Assembly: GCA_032162705.1 (NCBI GenBank)
Contig: JAVRON010000131.1
Span: 10,134 to 74,133 of the forward strand
Direction of reading: 5' to 3'
DNA length: 64,000 nucleotides
Source: QHXN01 sp032162705
GTDB lineage: Bacteria; Acidobacteriota; Blastocatellia; Pyrinomonadales; Pyrinomonadaceae
The notes under the pieces are model-generated. The model was given only the letters and a program-made list of their open reading frames with translations, was not told where the DNA came from and did not search any database. The stretch's first letter is position 1, and each line of letters opens with the position of its first letter. Of this stretch, positions 1 to 10,192 are shown in pieces. Both the position numbers and the translations under genes were made by a program.

Positions 1-2
1 GG

Positions 3-176
3 ACGAGCGACTGGCAGCAAGCTTCGCTTGAGTTCACCACGGGCCCCAAGACGGAGGCCGTGTTGATTCGACTCGTCCGCACGGGCTGCGTCGAAGGAGT
101 CTGCCCCATCTACGGAAAAATCTGGTATGACGATTTCAACCTCGAACGCGCAGGCGGGCGCACACCCGCGCGCTGA
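3..176 (+). CDS. C-terminal tail of an upstream protein (partial, cut by the window edge)
   Basis: An open frame enters from the left edge and stops at a TGA at 174-176. Its 57 residues contain TGPKTEAVLIRLVRTG followed by CPIYGKIWYDDFNLER. That aromatic and acidic pattern resembles the last strands of a carbohydrate-binding-like beta-sandwich. From memory, similar tails end large membrane or TPR proteins encoded beside O-antigen ligases in related bacteria, but this cannot be tested here. The last 50 bases overlap the start assigned to the next gene, so either translation is coupled or the next gene starts further downstream. The protein identity is unknown beyond the tail. Confidence 0.6.
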   Translation, partial: TSDWQQASLEFTTGPKTEAVLIRLVRTGCVEGVCPIYGKIWYDDFNLERAGGRTPAR

Positions 177-1695
177 CCTCATCGCGCCGCCCGACCCGCC
201 GCCCTCCGCGCCGCAGCCTGCGACGGCGGCGGAGTTGCCGCGCACAATCTGGAGCCGCTTTATCATTCTCATGCTGTGCCTCGCGGTCGTGACGACGACG
301 CTCGCTTTCGGCACGGTTCACGCATGGTCGCTCGCGGTCTTCCAGTTGAGCGCAGGCATAGTCTTCGCGCTCTGGATGGCGGACGCCTGGCGCACGCGCG
401 TGCTCAGGATAAGCCGCAGTTCTTTGCAGCTTCCTCTGCTCGGACTCTTCGCCGTCGGACTCGTACAGCTCTTACCGCTCGGTCTGGGCGCGGCGCAGGA
501 ACTCGGCGGCGCGCTCGCAGCCGACCCGACGCGCGCACTCTCGTTCGACCCCTTTGCGACGCGCGTCGCGCTCATCGAACTCGCAGGGCTGACAGTCTAC
601 TTCGCCGCCGCGCTCGCTTTTATCGACAGCCCGCGCCGCCTGCGCCTCGTCGCGCGGCTCGTCATCATCTTCGGCTTCGTGCTCGCCGTCTACGGGCTAA
701 TGCAGCACTTCGTCAACCCGCGCACCATCTTCTGGGTGAGAGAGCCTCAGCAGGCCGAGCCGTTCGGCCCATACATCAATCGCCACCACTTCGCGGGCTA
801 CATGGAGCTGACGCTCGCGATGCCTCTGGGACTGCTGTTTGCGGGCGCGGTCGGGCGCGAGCGCATCGCGCTCTACGCCTTCGCCTCCGCGATTATGGCT
901 ATCGCGCTCGTGATGACGAACTCGCGCGGCGGCATGCTCAGCATGGTCTGCGAGATCATGTTCCTCGCGGCGGTGGCGACGTTGGCGCGCGGTCGCTCAC
1001 GCGAAGTCGAGCGGCGCGACAGGGCCACGCGCATGCGCGCGGCGGCGGTAAGAATCGGGCTTGGGTTCGCGATGGTCTTGGCGGTCTTCGTCGGCGTGCT
1101 CTACTTTGGCGGCGAGGACGCCTTGAGCCGCCTCGTCGGCTCGGTCAACAGCGCCGACCCGACGACGGGGCGCGCGCATTTCTGGCAGGGCACGCTCGGT
1201 ATCATCAAAGATCATCCATTGCTCGGCACCGGCCTCGGCGCGTTCAGCGCAGTCTACCCGCGCTACGACACATCGAACGGAATGTATCGTTTGGAGCAGG
1301 CGCACAACGACTATCTGCAAATCCTCTCGGACGCAGGCGTAGTGGGCGGACTGCTCGGCCTCGCGTTCGTCGCCGTTCTGTTCTGGACGGCGCTGCGCCG
1401 CATGCAGTCGCACGACCGTTTCCGGCGTGGCGTGGCTTTGGGCGCGCTCGCGGGCTGCGCGGGTGTGCTCGTCCACAGCTTCTTCGACTTCACGCTGCAC
1501 ACGACCGCGAACGCGCTCCTCTTCCTTGTCCTCGCCGCGCTTGCCACCGTCAACGGCCGCGTGGAGGAGCCAGACACGGAGGGCGGCAGTCGACGCCATC
1601 GACGACGCCGACGCCGTCAACACCACGGCTCGGATGCGCAGGACGATGCCCCGCCACACGCCGCCGAGCGGGAAAAAGAGGGCGTGGCGGCGTGA
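127..1695 (+). CDS. O-antigen ligase/polymerase-like membrane protein (Wzy/WaaL family)
   Basis: This 522-residue protein has about a dozen hydrophobic segments and so sits in the inner membrane. A long periplasmic loop leads to the family signature QAHNDYLQILSDAGVVGGLL near residue 391, typical of the Wzy_C/O-antigen ligase fold. These enzymes polymerise lipid-linked sugar repeats or ligate them to an acceptor. The N-terminal 35 residues are Pro/Ala-rich and cytoplasmic. The C-terminus is a basic Arg/His stretch (RRHRRRRRRQHH) followed by acidic residues. The ATG at 127 overlaps the upstream frame by 50 bases and has no clear ribosome-binding site, so the exact start is uncertain. Polymerase and ligase cannot be told apart from sequence alone; a second paralogous protein lies at 7206-8951. 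Confidence 0.85.
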   Translation: MTISTSNAQAGAHPRADLIAPPDPPPSAPQPATAAELPRTIWSRFIILMLCLAVVTTTLAFGTVHAWSLAVFQLSAGIVFALWMADAWRTRVLRISRSSLQLPLLGLFAVGLVQLLPLGLGAAQELGGALAADPTRALSFDPFATRVALIELAGLTVYFAAALAFIDSPRRLRLVARLVIIFGFVLAVYGLMQHFVNPRTIFWVREPQQAEPFGPYINRHHFAGYMELTLAMPLGLLFAGAVGRERIALYAFASAIMAIALVMTNSRGGMLSMVCEIMFLAAVATLARGRSREVERRDRATRMRAAAVRIGLGFAMVLAVFVGVLYFGGEDALSRLVGSVNSADPTTGRAHFWQGTLGIIKDHPLLGTGLGAFSAVYPRYDTSNGMYRLEQAHNDYLQILSDAGVVGGLLGLAFVAVLFWTALRRMQSHDRFRRGVALGALAGCAGVLVHSFFDFTLHTTANALLFLVLAALATVNGRVEEPDTEGGSRRHRRRRRRQHHGSDAQDDAPPHAAEREKEGVAA

Positions 1696-1754
1696 GAGTC
1701 GCTGGTACAATGTCGGGGCTTTCAAGTTGGGAAGAAATTCAGTCTGGAGAAATG

Positions 1755-2706
<952 letters not shown>

Positions 2707-2717
<11 letters not shown>

Positions 2718-2798
2718 CAAGTGACAAGTAACAGGTTAAAGAACTTGCCCTGCTCGTCACTCGTCACTCGTCACTGCTTTCCCCATCACTTGTCACTT
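2707..2798 (+). repeat. Heptad-word palindrome between uxs-like and acyl-CoA ligase genes
   Basis: The left arm is a run of 7-bp words (GTGACGA, GTGACAA, GTGACAA, GTAACAG). The right arm carries complementary words (CTCGTCA repeated, then CACTTGTCACTT). The stop codon of the upstream gene lies inside the first words. The transcript can fold into a long hairpin. It belongs to the family also seen at 13878, 40561, 42271 and 62121. Confidence 0.75.
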
Positions 2799-2803
2799 GA
2801 ACT

Positions 2804-4639
2804 ATGGCTGATACTCAACACACGGACGTTCCGGCAACTGTGCCCGGCATGTGCCTGGCGGCGCTGGCCGGGCACGCGAAGCCGGATGCGCTGAGTCTGA
2901 AGAAGGATGGGGTGTGGCTGCACATCCCCGGTGAGGCCATCATCAAACGCGTGCGCGCAGTCGCGCTCGGCCTCTCGGCGCTCGGCGTCAAGCGCGGCGA
3001 CCGCGTGGCGCTCCTTTCTGAAAACCGGCCCGACTGGTCTGTCGTCGATCTCGCCATCCTCAGCCTCGGCGCAGTGAACGTTCCCATCTACACGACGCAG
3101 GCTCCCGAGCAGGTGCGCTACATCCTCGAAGACTCGGGCGCGCGCGTCCTGTTCGTCTCGGGGAAGAAAGTCTTCCGGCACGCGCGCCCCGGCATCCTCC
3201 CCGTCGAAGGGCTTGAGCGCATCGTCTTCTTCGACACCGACGCCGCCGCGGCGCACGAAGGCGCTCTGACGCTCTTCGAGCTGGAGCAGACGGGCGCTGC
3301 GCTCGACGCTGCCTCGCCGGAAACGTTCGACCGCGCCCTTCAAGCCGTCGGCGCGGGAGACCTCGCGACGATCATCTACACGTCGGGGACGACGGGCGAG
3401 CCGAAAGGCGTGATGCTCGCGCATGAGAACTTCGTCTCGAACGTGTTGGCGATCACGGACGCGCTGCCGATTCATTCGACCGACGTGGCGCTCTCAGTCC
3501 TTCCGCTCTCGCACATCTTCGAGCGTGTGGTCTTCTACGTCTTCTGCTGGAACGGCGTCTCGGTGGCCTACGCGCCTTCGTTCGATCTGGTCGGCGAGTA
3601 CCTGCGCGAAGTGCGCCCGACGATCATGACGGCCGTGCCGCGTCTCTTCGAGAAGGTCTTCCACAAGATAGTGAAGAAGGGGACGGCGGAAGGCGGTTGG
3701 AAGTCGAAGCTCTTTAACTGGGCGCTCGGCGTCGGTCAGCAGTACGCGGAGCTTGAGGATAAGGGCGAGCCAGTCCCACCGCTGCTTGAGATTCAACAGG
3801 AGGTTGCGAGCCGGCTCGTCTTCTCGAAGTGGCGCGAGGGCGTGGGCGGTCGTCTGCGCTTCTTCGTCTCGGGCGGTGCGCCCCTCTCGCCCGCGCTCTC
3901 TTACGCCTTCCTCGGCGCGGGCGTGGTGATACTGCAAGGCTACGGGATGACCGAGACGTGCATCGTCGCGGCGAACCGCCCCGAAGACAATCGCGTCGGC
4001 TCGGTGGGTCTTCCGTTTCCGGGCGTCGAGGTCAGGACGGACGCCGACGGCGAGATTCTCGTGCGCGGGACGAACCTGATGCGCGGCTATTACAACCACG
4101 AGGGAGAGACCGCCGCGGTCTTCAACTCCGAAGGCTGGTTCAAGACGGGCGACGTTGGGAGAATCGACGAGCGCGGAAGGCTCTACATCACGGACAGGAA
4201 GAAGGAGCTGTTCAAGCTGTCGAACGGTAAGTACGTCGCGCCGCAACTCGTCGAGAGTTTAATCAAGCAGAGCCAGTTCGTCACACAGGTCGTCGTCATC
4301 GGCGCGGGGCGCAAGCAACCCGCCGCGCTCATCGTCCCGGACTGGGAGGCGCTCTCTTCGGCGCTCCCCACGCCGCAGGCCGAAGAGCACACGCTGCGCG
4401 TCGCCTGGAGCCGAAACCCGGCGGCCGTCAAGTTAATCCAGCGCGAGGTGAGCGAGCTGACCAAGCCGCTCGCAGACTTTGAGCGTGTGCGCCGAGTCGC
4501 GCTTCTGCCCGAAGACTTCTCCATCGACGGCGGCGAGTTGACGCCGACGCTCAAGGTCAAGCGGCGCGTCATCGACGAAAAATACAGCGGCCTCATCGAA
4601 GAAATTTACAACGGCACCACTCCGGCTAGAGAAGAGTAG
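2804..4639 (+). CDS. Long-chain acyl-CoA synthetase (AMP-forming, FadD/FACL type)
   Basis: This 611-residue ANL-superfamily enzyme activates a fatty acid as an acyl-adenylate and transfers it to CoA. The P-loop motif IIYTSGTTGEPKGVML lies near residue 190. YGMTET lies near residue 382, and KTGDVGRIDERGRLYITDRKKE, followed by the Lys-bearing hinge, lies near 446-467. Length and order match bacterial long-chain acyl-CoA synthetases, including the insertion RLFEKVFHKI seen in the long-chain group. It starts with ATG just after a heptad palindrome, so it is probably transcribed with, or after, the epimerase gene. A role in EPS acylation is possible, but general lipid metabolism is equally likely. 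The gene ends against a palindromic repeat that separates it from the convergent minus-strand gene. Confidence 0.88.
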   Translation: MADTQHTDVPATVPGMCLAALAGHAKPDALSLKKDGVWLHIPGEAIIKRVRAVALGLSALGVKRGDRVALLSENRPDWSVVDLAILSLGAVNVPIYTTQAPEQVRYILEDSGARVLFVSGKKVFRHARPGILPVEGLERIVFFDTDAAAAHEGALTLFELEQTGAALDAASPETFDRALQAVGAGDLATIIYTSGTTGEPKGVMLAHENFVSNVLAITDALPIHSTDVALSVLPLSHIFERVVFYVFCWNGVSVAYAPSFDLVGEYLREVRPTIMTAVPRLFEKVFHKIVKKGTAEGGWKSKLFNWALGVGQQYAELEDKGEPVPPLLEIQQEVASRLVFSKWREGVGGRLRFFVSGGAPLSPALSYAFLGAGVVILQGYGMTETCIVAANRPEDNRVGSVGLPFPGVEVRTDADGEILVRGTNLMRGYYNHEGETAAVFNSEGWFKTGDVGRIDERGRLYITDRKKELFKLSNGKYVAPQLVESLIKQSQFVTQVVVIGAGRKQPAALIVPDWEALSSALPTPQAEEHTLRVAWSRNPAAVKLIQREVSELTKPLADFERVRRVALLPEDFSIDGGELTPTLKVKRRVIDEKYSGLIEEIYNGTTPAREE

Positions 4640-4649
4640 CCGGGCGTCG

Positions 4650-4746
4650 AATAAGCCACCGCAGACACAGAGACACAGAGATTAATAAAGGGCTTGTCTT
4701 AACCTTTCTTAATCTCTGTGTCTCTCGCGTCTGCGGTGGCTTATCT
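4650..4746. repeat. Long imperfect palindrome of the CACCGCAGACACAGAG family
   Basis: Arms of roughly 38 bases (ATAAGCCACCGCAGAC... and ...GTCTGCGGTGGCTTAT) flank a short AT-rich centre. It sits between convergent genes and would form a strong hairpin on either strand, so it may act as a bidirectional terminator. It shares the core words of the elements at 24167, 46050, 50108, 53433 and 63921 but lacks their CACTTGAGTG ends. Confidence 0.75.
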
Positions 4747-4763
4747 GATTTTTTCTAAAAGGC

Positions 4764-5081
4764 TCAGGCGTCCGTCAGCGTCATGCGCTCTATCTCCAGA
4801 AGCGACTCGGCGAAGCGTGCGCGATTGAAGGACGGCTCGGAGAGGATTTCTTCGGCGAGGAGGCGCAGCGGCGCGGGCATCGCGAGGACGGCGAAGGGGA
4901 GAGCGTTCGCCGGCTGCGCGAAGCGGGAGAGCAGTTGCAACTCCGCGCCGCAAAAGTCGCAGGCGGCCACATGCTCGGCGACGCACGTGGTGCCGTACGA
5001 GTCAAGGCAGAAGGTCAGCAGCGCATCGGAATGTGGGCACGTCCGAAGCTTTCGGAATCCGACTGTGCTTATAGAGGACAT
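4764..5081 (-). CDS. Small zf-HC2/anti-sigma-like zinc-binding protein
   Basis: This is a 105-residue protein starting MSSISTVGFRKLRTC. The first half has Cys and His residues ending in EHVAACDFCGAEL, the H-x3-C-x2-C (ZAS) pattern of zf-HC2 anti-sigma factors. The second half is helical with no membrane segment, so the protein should be cytoplasmic. AAGGAG lies 6-7 bases upstream of the ATG at 5081, which decides the start over a longer open frame. It is divergent from the sigma-like gene at 5719, with a 637-base gap. A role as partner or sensor for that regulator is inference. A free-standing zinc-finger regulator is the alternative. Confidence 0.72.
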   Translation of the reverse strand: MSSISTVGFRKLRTCPHSDALLTFCLDSYGTTCVAEHVAACDFCGAELQLLSRFAQPANALPFAVLAMPAPLRLLAEEILSEPSFNRARFAESLLEIERMTLTDA

Positions 5082-5718
5082 GAACGCTCCTTGCATCTCT
5101 GGGTTTATCGCCGCCGACCGACCGGGGGGTGTCTTTCGGGACGGTGCGCGCGAAGCTCCTTTCGGTAAAGCACAGCGTTGGGCGGAAAGGTCGGGCGAAG
5201 GGCACTGGCCTCTTGTCTGTCGCGGCCAGCCGTCAAAACCCCGTCTCTGGCGCTTCACTCGTGCACGGAAGTTAAAGTACCAATCCGTCGCTTCTTCCAA
5301 ACTTTCATCCCTCGCGGGGCACACACTGCCGCCCGTTTTTCCTGATTTATCAATACCTTGCCCGCTATGTAAAAAGATGTTGCTCAATTGCGGGTTTGCT
5401 GTTACCATCTCAAAGTGCTCGGGGCGACGCCTACGCGGTGACGCAAGACCCGAACCCTTCACGGTGGCCGCGCCAGAATACCCTTTGCGGCAGACCGGCG
5501 CGCGCTTCCCCTGCAAGGTCATCATTCAAATCACAGAGCCAGCGGAGCGCAGATGTTCTCTCCCGGATTATCACGTCTCGTTTGTGGCGTAAGAGTTTAA
5601 GCCGACGACGCACCTGAGACGCCCGATGCTTCTTTCCCCAAAAGCCTTTCCCGATCCTCCTCTACGGACGCATCTACCGAATCTCCGACCTTGCTCCTAA
5701 CTAATCAGAACCAGTAAC
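5082..5718. other. 637-base intergenic region between divergent genes
   Basis: No convincing gene is seen. The region separates the divergent zf-HC2 gene and the sigma-like gene and should hold the promoters of both. A weak candidate toward the plus gene is TTGCTC at 5380-5385, then 17 bases, then TACCAT at 5403-5408. Short open frames here have no ribosome-binding site and atypical composition. Confidence 0.5.
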
Positions 5719-6933
5719 ATGGCTGCAACATCTGCCGATCAAGATCAACACTTGAACGACTCCATGACAAGCGCAACGGAAGAGACATCCCCTACCCCGC
5801 AGGGACGCGCCCACGGCACGCCGGATCGCCAGCAGCGACACGCGGGTGCCTGGGTCGAAATCCTGCGCCGCTCGGATGTCAGTCGCCTGTGGACGGAACT
5901 CCAGCGCCTCGTCGTCAACCACCCGCTCGTGCGCGCCTCTTACAGCGCCGGCCTGCTCGTCGAAGAGGGCGACCGCGGCAGCGCCTACCTCGACATGACG
6001 CAGGAGCTTTTCGTCACTCTCCTTGCCAAGTCGCGCTTCCAGCACTATCTCGACTCGGAGATGACGGACGCCGAGATCGAGTGCGAGATCAGCCAGATCG
6101 AGCTGACGAACCTTTTGACGGCCGAGCTGCGCAAGCGACACCCCGAAAGCTACCGCCTCGCGCGCCGCATCTCGACCATCATTCAGTCTTCGGCCAATTT
6201 CCGCCGCGTCGATTCCGGTAGCGGCGAAGACGAGCCGCACCGACGCCTCGTTGACCGCGTCTACGGCTTGAGAGAGTGGCGCGGCGACAAGCAGCGTCGC
6301 GCGCACGCCGAACTCGAAGAGCGCGCGCAGATGATCCCCGTGCGCCAGCGCGACACGCGCATGGTCGGCTGCACGGGCGACGCACAGATCATCATCAGCA
6401 ACTCCGACCTCGAAGATTTGATCGTCTCGGTGATGGACGCCTGCGACTCGCCGGTGGACGTGCGGACTCTGCGCGGTCTCGTCATGTCGCGCCTGCCCGT
6501 GATGGACATCTATCTCGTGCCCATCGGCGGCGACGACTCGGACGAGGGACGCGCCTTCGAGCCGGTGGACGGGCGCGAGAACCCCGAGCAGTCTCTCTTA
6601 CGGCGCGAGTCGGAGGACGAGGCCGCCACCTACGTCGATGAGTTCCTGAACGGCTTGCACGCCGCCGTGCGCGGCAAGGGCAAGCAGTACGACCGCATGC
6701 TCGGCGTGCTGTGGTATTGTTATCTTTGCCCGGCGCACATCACGCAGCTCGAAGCCGCCGCGCGCTTAAACGTCTCTGACTCGCTCGTCTCCGACTATCG
6801 CCGCCGCATCGAGCAGCAGTTGCGCGCGCTCTCTCTGACGGGTATTGAGGAGGCACGCCGGTTCGAGACGGCTTTGCGCGAGCGCGTGCGCACACTTGTC
6901 TTCGTCGGCAGCGAGGAGAGCGTGACGGTTTAA
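5719..6933 (+). CDS. Sigma-factor-like regulator with split region-2 and region-4-like segments
   Basis: The protein has 404 residues and no known name. Residues ~90-160 contain YLDMTQELFVTLL followed by a helical basic stretch, resembling the DxxQExF core of ECF sigma region 2. Residues ~325-375 contain LEAAARLNVSDSLVSDYRRR, a helix-turn-helix like sigma region 4. The two are separated by about 170 residues, far longer than in ordinary ECF factors. The middle holds an acidic patch and a hydrophobic strand (VMDIYLVPIGG). The N-terminus is disordered. The ATG at 5719 has no obvious ribosome-binding site. The divergent zf-HC2 gene is a natural candidate partner. Other readings are a DNA-binding protein with a LuxR-type helix-turn-helix, or a degenerate sigma factor. 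Function is inferred only. Confidence 0.6.
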   Translation: MAATSADQDQHLNDSMTSATEETSPTPQGRAHGTPDRQQRHAGAWVEILRRSDVSRLWTELQRLVVNHPLVRASYSAGLLVEEGDRGSAYLDMTQELFVTLLAKSRFQHYLDSEMTDAEIECEISQIELTNLLTAELRKRHPESYRLARRISTIIQSSANFRRVDSGSGEDEPHRRLVDRVYGLREWRGDKQRRAHAELEERAQMIPVRQRDTRMVGCTGDAQIIISNSDLEDLIVSVMDACDSPVDVRTLRGLVMSRLPVMDIYLVPIGGDDSDEGRAFEPVDGRENPEQSLLRRESEDEAATYVDEFLNGLHAAVRGKGKQYDRMLGVLWYCYLCPAHITQLEAAARLNVSDSLVSDYRRRIEQQLRALSLTGIEEARRFETALRERVRTLVFVGSEESVTV

Positions 6934-7043
6934 CTTCCGGTCGCGGGGCGTGAGAAGCGCGCGGCCCGTAGACATTGACGCGTCCGTTTAAAGTGTCGGC
7001 TGAAGGCCGTCCGCCTTGAGCCTGACGAAGAGAATTGGTACTT

Positions 7044-7079
7044 AACGCCCGCGCGCGGATTGCCCCCGTGCGCGGCGTT
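7044..7079 (+). terminator. GC-rich hairpin after the sigma-like gene
   Basis: AACGCCCGCGCGCGG and CCGTGCGCGGCGTT are nearly complementary around a 5-6 base loop. There is no U-tract, so it may be a stabilising or attenuating stem in the leader of the next gene rather than a classical terminator. Confidence 0.4.
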
Positions 7080-7205
7080 GAGGTTTAGTGGCGGTGACGT
7101 TGTCGGTCGCCGAGTCCGGCGCTGAGTTCATCACCGAAGTCCGGCTGGGTTCGTATAGTCGCAGGGCGACTTCAAACGAACAGCCGTCGTTTCCGAGTGC
7201 CGTCA

Positions 7206-8951
7206 ATGCCGTCTCATCGTTTGACCAGCGATTACGAGCCTGTCACGCCTTTGCGGCGTGCGCCCCTGCACAGGGAAGAGGCGTGGGACGACGCGCCGCC
7301 TTCGGGGACGCGGGACGACGACGGCGGCCTCGACTTCAACGTTGACGCGGATACGGAGCGACTCTCTTCAGCCGACCACACTTCGGACGGTCAGACTTCA
7401 GACGAGCACACGTTTACACGGACGGCGAGACGGTCGCAGGACGCGGGCGCAAAGCAGACCGGGCGCGCAAAGAAGCCCTGGCTGGAGAGTTGGAGCACGC
7501 GGCGCGGTCATCTCTTGGGTTTCCTCGGTCTCTTCCTCTTCACGTTCATCCTCTACTATCGCCCGTACGAGCAGGTCTCCGCACTCGCCTCGTTCACCTC
7601 GATGGCCTTCTGGACGGCGATGTTGACGCTCGCCTTCTACTTCCCCACACAACTCTCGCTCGAAGGCACGCTGACGGCTCGGCCCCTTGAAGTCAACCTG
7701 CTCCTGCTCTTCGTGCTGACGGCGCTGCTCTCGATTCCGCTCGCGCTCAACCGAGGCGAGGCTTGGGATACCTTCGTCGAGCCATTCAGTAAGGCCGCGC
7801 TGATGTTTCTCGTCATCGTCAACACGGTGCGGACGATGAGGCGTCTGCGCTGGATGTTGCTGCTCGGCATCTCTGTGGGCTGTGTGCTGAGCGCGGTGGC
7901 GCTGAACGACTATCGTCACGGACTCTTCACGGTCGAGGGCTACCGCGTCACAGGGAGCATCGGCAATCTCTTCGGCAACCCGAACGACATGGCGATTCAC
8001 CTCGTCACGGTGATACCCGTCGTTGTGGCCTTCATGTTCGGCGCGCGGGGCCTGAAGAGACTCGTCTACGCTTTCTGCCTTTTCCTGCTGGTGGGCGGGA
8101 TGATGGTCACGTTCTCGCGCGGCGGCTTTCTGGGTCTGGCGGGCGGGGCGGTGGTGCTCGCGTGGAAGCTGGGGCGGCGCAACCGCTTCGCCGTGCTGGG
8201 GGTGATGCTGGTGGCAGTCGTCTTGATGGTGCTGCTTGCGCCGGGCGGCTACTCGACGCGTCTGCTCTCCATCTTCGATTCGAGCCTCGACCCCGTCGGC
8301 TCTTCGAGCGCGCGCCAGCAACTACTCTTCCTCTCAGCCAGGACGGCGCTGCTCCATCCTCTGTTCGGCGTCGGCATGGGGAACTTTCACATCATCTCGA
8401 TTCGCGAGGCCGTGACGCACAACTCTTACACGCAGGTCGCATCCGAGATGGGGATGACGGCGCTCGTCATCTACACGCTCTTCATCATCACGCCGCTCCG
8501 GCGGCTCAAGCGAATCGAGCGCGCCACGCTTGAGTCGCGCCGCGCGTCGAGCTTCTACTATCTCGCCGTCGGCATGCAGGCGAGCCTCGTGGCCTACATG
8601 ATCGGCAGCTTCTTCGGCGCGATAGCCTACCAGTGGTACGTCTACTACCTTGTCGGCTACGCCGTCGCGCTACGCCGCATCTACGCCACGACCGACGAGG
8701 TCAAAGAGGTTGGAGCCGCAGCGTTAGAGGAGAAGTTTAAGACAAATGCCGCGGACGTTTTTGTTGAGACGAAGACCACCGACGACAATCTGATTGGGAC
8801 GAACACCAACGACAATCCGGTCGAGACAAAGACCGCCGGTGATGTGATCGAGACGAAGGCGGGCGGCGAGACGACGTTGCGACCGCCCGGCTCTGCCGGG
8901 AGCGGCGTGGTGCTCTACGACGCGCAGAGCGCGCGGGTCGTTGCCGTATGA
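7206..8951 (+). CDS. O-antigen ligase-like membrane protein (second copy in the locus)
   Basis: The protein has about 581 residues. It has a long acidic cytoplasmic N-terminus (~95 residues), then some ten membrane segments starting at HLLGFLGLFLFTFILYY. The family motif THNSYTQVASEMGMTALVIY lies near residue 405, with a preceding SRGGFLGLAGG segment that is typical of O-antigen ligases. It is predicted to be an inner-membrane polymerase or ligase. The C-terminal ~75 residues are polar and contain imperfect internal repeats (VETKTTDDN, GTNTNDN, VETKTAGD, IETKAGGE). An in-frame GTG at 7197 is an alternative start. The stop overlaps the next start by 4 bases (ATGA), indicating coupling to the glycosyltransferase. 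Confidence 0.83.
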   Translation: MPSHRLTSDYEPVTPLRRAPLHREEAWDDAPPSGTRDDDGGLDFNVDADTERLSSADHTSDGQTSDEHTFTRTARRSQDAGAKQTGRAKKPWLESWSTRRGHLLGFLGLFLFTFILYYRPYEQVSALASFTSMAFWTAMLTLAFYFPTQLSLEGTLTARPLEVNLLLLFVLTALLSIPLALNRGEAWDTFVEPFSKAALMFLVIVNTVRTMRRLRWMLLLGISVGCVLSAVALNDYRHGLFTVEGYRVTGSIGNLFGNPNDMAIHLVTVIPVVVAFMFGARGLKRLVYAFCLFLLVGGMMVTFSRGGFLGLAGGAVVLAWKLGRRNRFAVLGVMLVAVVLMVLLAPGGYSTRLLSIFDSSLDPVGSSSARQQLLFLSARTALLHPLFGVGMGNFHIISIREAVTHNSYTQVASEMGMTALVIYTLFIITPLRRLKRIERATLESRRASSFYYLAVGMQASLVAYMIGSFFGAIAYQWYVYYLVGYAVALRRIYATTDEVKEVGAAALEEKFKTNAADVFVETKTTDDNLIGTNTNDNPVETKTAGDVIETKAGGETTLRPPGSAGSGVVLYDAQSARVVAV

Positions 8952-10156
8952 ACGGGCGCGCACGCTCTATGTGCTCAGACATTATGCTCGAATACCGACA
9001 AGGCACAGACGCGAGACGCGCACACGCGCAGGCTTCCGCCGAACGGCGGGACGAGTCAACGCGCGCGTCTGAAACCCCGTCCGTGTCTGAGACTCCGTTC
9101 GCGTCCGACACTCCGTCTGCGTCCGCGGCTGTGTCCGTGTCGGTGGTCGTGCCGTGCTTCAACGAGGAGCGTTTCATCGGCGAGGTTTTGGAGAATCTCG
9201 CGCGACAGGACGGCGGCGGTGGGCAGTTCGAGATCATCATCGTGGACGGCATGTCCACGGACGGAACGCGCGCGCGGGTCGAGCAGTTCGTCGAGTCGCA
9301 TCCGAGGACGGACGTGCGTCTGGTTGAGAACCCGGCGCGGCACATCCCCTCTGCGCTCAACCGCGGCATCGAGGCGGCGCGCGGCCAGATCATCGCGCGC
9401 ATGGACGCGCACGCAGTCCCGTCGGCGAACTACCTCCGCGACTGTCTCGAACAACTGCGCCGCGATGATGTCGCGGTCGTCGGAATGCCTTGCCGCATCC
9501 GCCCCGGCGCGGACACGCTCGTCGCGCGCGCTAACGCTCTTGCCGTCTCGCACCCGTTCGGCATCGGAGACGCCAAGTACCGCACCGCTGCGGCGGCGGG
9601 CGGCGCGTCTTCAACAGCAGGCGGCGCGTCTTCGAGCCGGTTTGTCGATACGGTTCCTTTCGGCGTCTTTACTAAAGAACTCTGGCGACAGCTCGGCGGC
9701 TACAACGAAGACCTTCTGACAAACGAGGACTACGACTTCAACTACCGCGTGCGGCGGCGGGGCGGCGGCGTCCTGCTCGACATCACGGGCTACTGCACAT
9801 ACTTCGCGCGGCCAACCTTCGCGACGCTCACGCGGCAGTATTTTCGCTACGGACTCTGGAAGGCGCAGATGGTCAAGCTGCACCCGCGCTCGATACGTCT
9901 GCGCCAGTTGGTCGCGCCCGCGTTCGTCTGCGCGCTCGTCGTGACGGGCGCTCTCGGCTTGTGGCTCGCGCCCGCGCGCTGGCTGCTCGCACTGGTCATC
10001 ATTGCATACGCCGCGCTGGCCTTCGCCTCGGCGCTACAACTCGCGCGACGCGAAGGCGAGTGGAAACTTCTGCCGCTCGTCCCCATCAGCTTCCTTCTGA
10101 TTCATCTGGCGTGGGGCAGCGGCTTTCTGCTGGGACTGCTGCGCGCGCCGCGCTAA
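8948..10156 (+). CDS. Membrane-anchored family 2 glycosyltransferase
   Basis: This 402-residue protein has a GT-A domain starting SVVVPCFNEERFIGEVLENL near residue 62. DGMSTDGT lies near 98, the metal-binding RMDAHA near 151 and NEDYDFNYR near 258. Two or more membrane helices follow residue 318. It transfers a sugar from a nucleotide donor to the growing lipid-linked repeat at the inner face of the membrane. The N-terminus carries a low-complexity stretch (SETPSVSETPFASDTPSAS), and a GGASSTAGGASSS duplication lies near 218-230. Both look like recent micro-duplications. The ATG at 8948 overlaps the previous stop; ATGs at 8972 and 8984 are alternatives. Confidence 0.88.
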   Translation: MNGRARSMCSDIMLEYRQGTDARRAHAQASAERRDESTRASETPSVSETPFASDTPSASAAVSVSVVVPCFNEERFIGEVLENLARQDGGGGQFEIIIVDGMSTDGTRARVEQFVESHPRTDVRLVENPARHIPSALNRGIEAARGQIIARMDAHAVPSANYLRDCLEQLRRDDVAVVGMPCRIRPGADTLVARANALAVSHPFGIGDAKYRTAAAAGGASSTAGGASSSRFVDTVPFGVFTKELWRQLGGYNEDLLTNEDYDFNYRVRRRGGGVLLDITGYCTYFARPTFATLTRQYFRYGLWKAQMVKLHPRSIRLRQLVAPAFVCALVVTGALGLWLAPARWLLALVIIAYAALAFASALQLARREGEWKLLPLVPISFLLIHLAWGSGFLLGLLRAPR

Positions 10157-10192
10157 GTAAGGGACTGACAGGTTAAGACGGAACTTACACGC

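Noticed and set aside
276..1751. Long frame upstream of, and continuous with, the epimerase gene
   Set aside because: It overlaps the O-antigen ligase gene, is Arg-rich and has no domain. The epimerase start is fixed by GGAG and the Rossmann motif.
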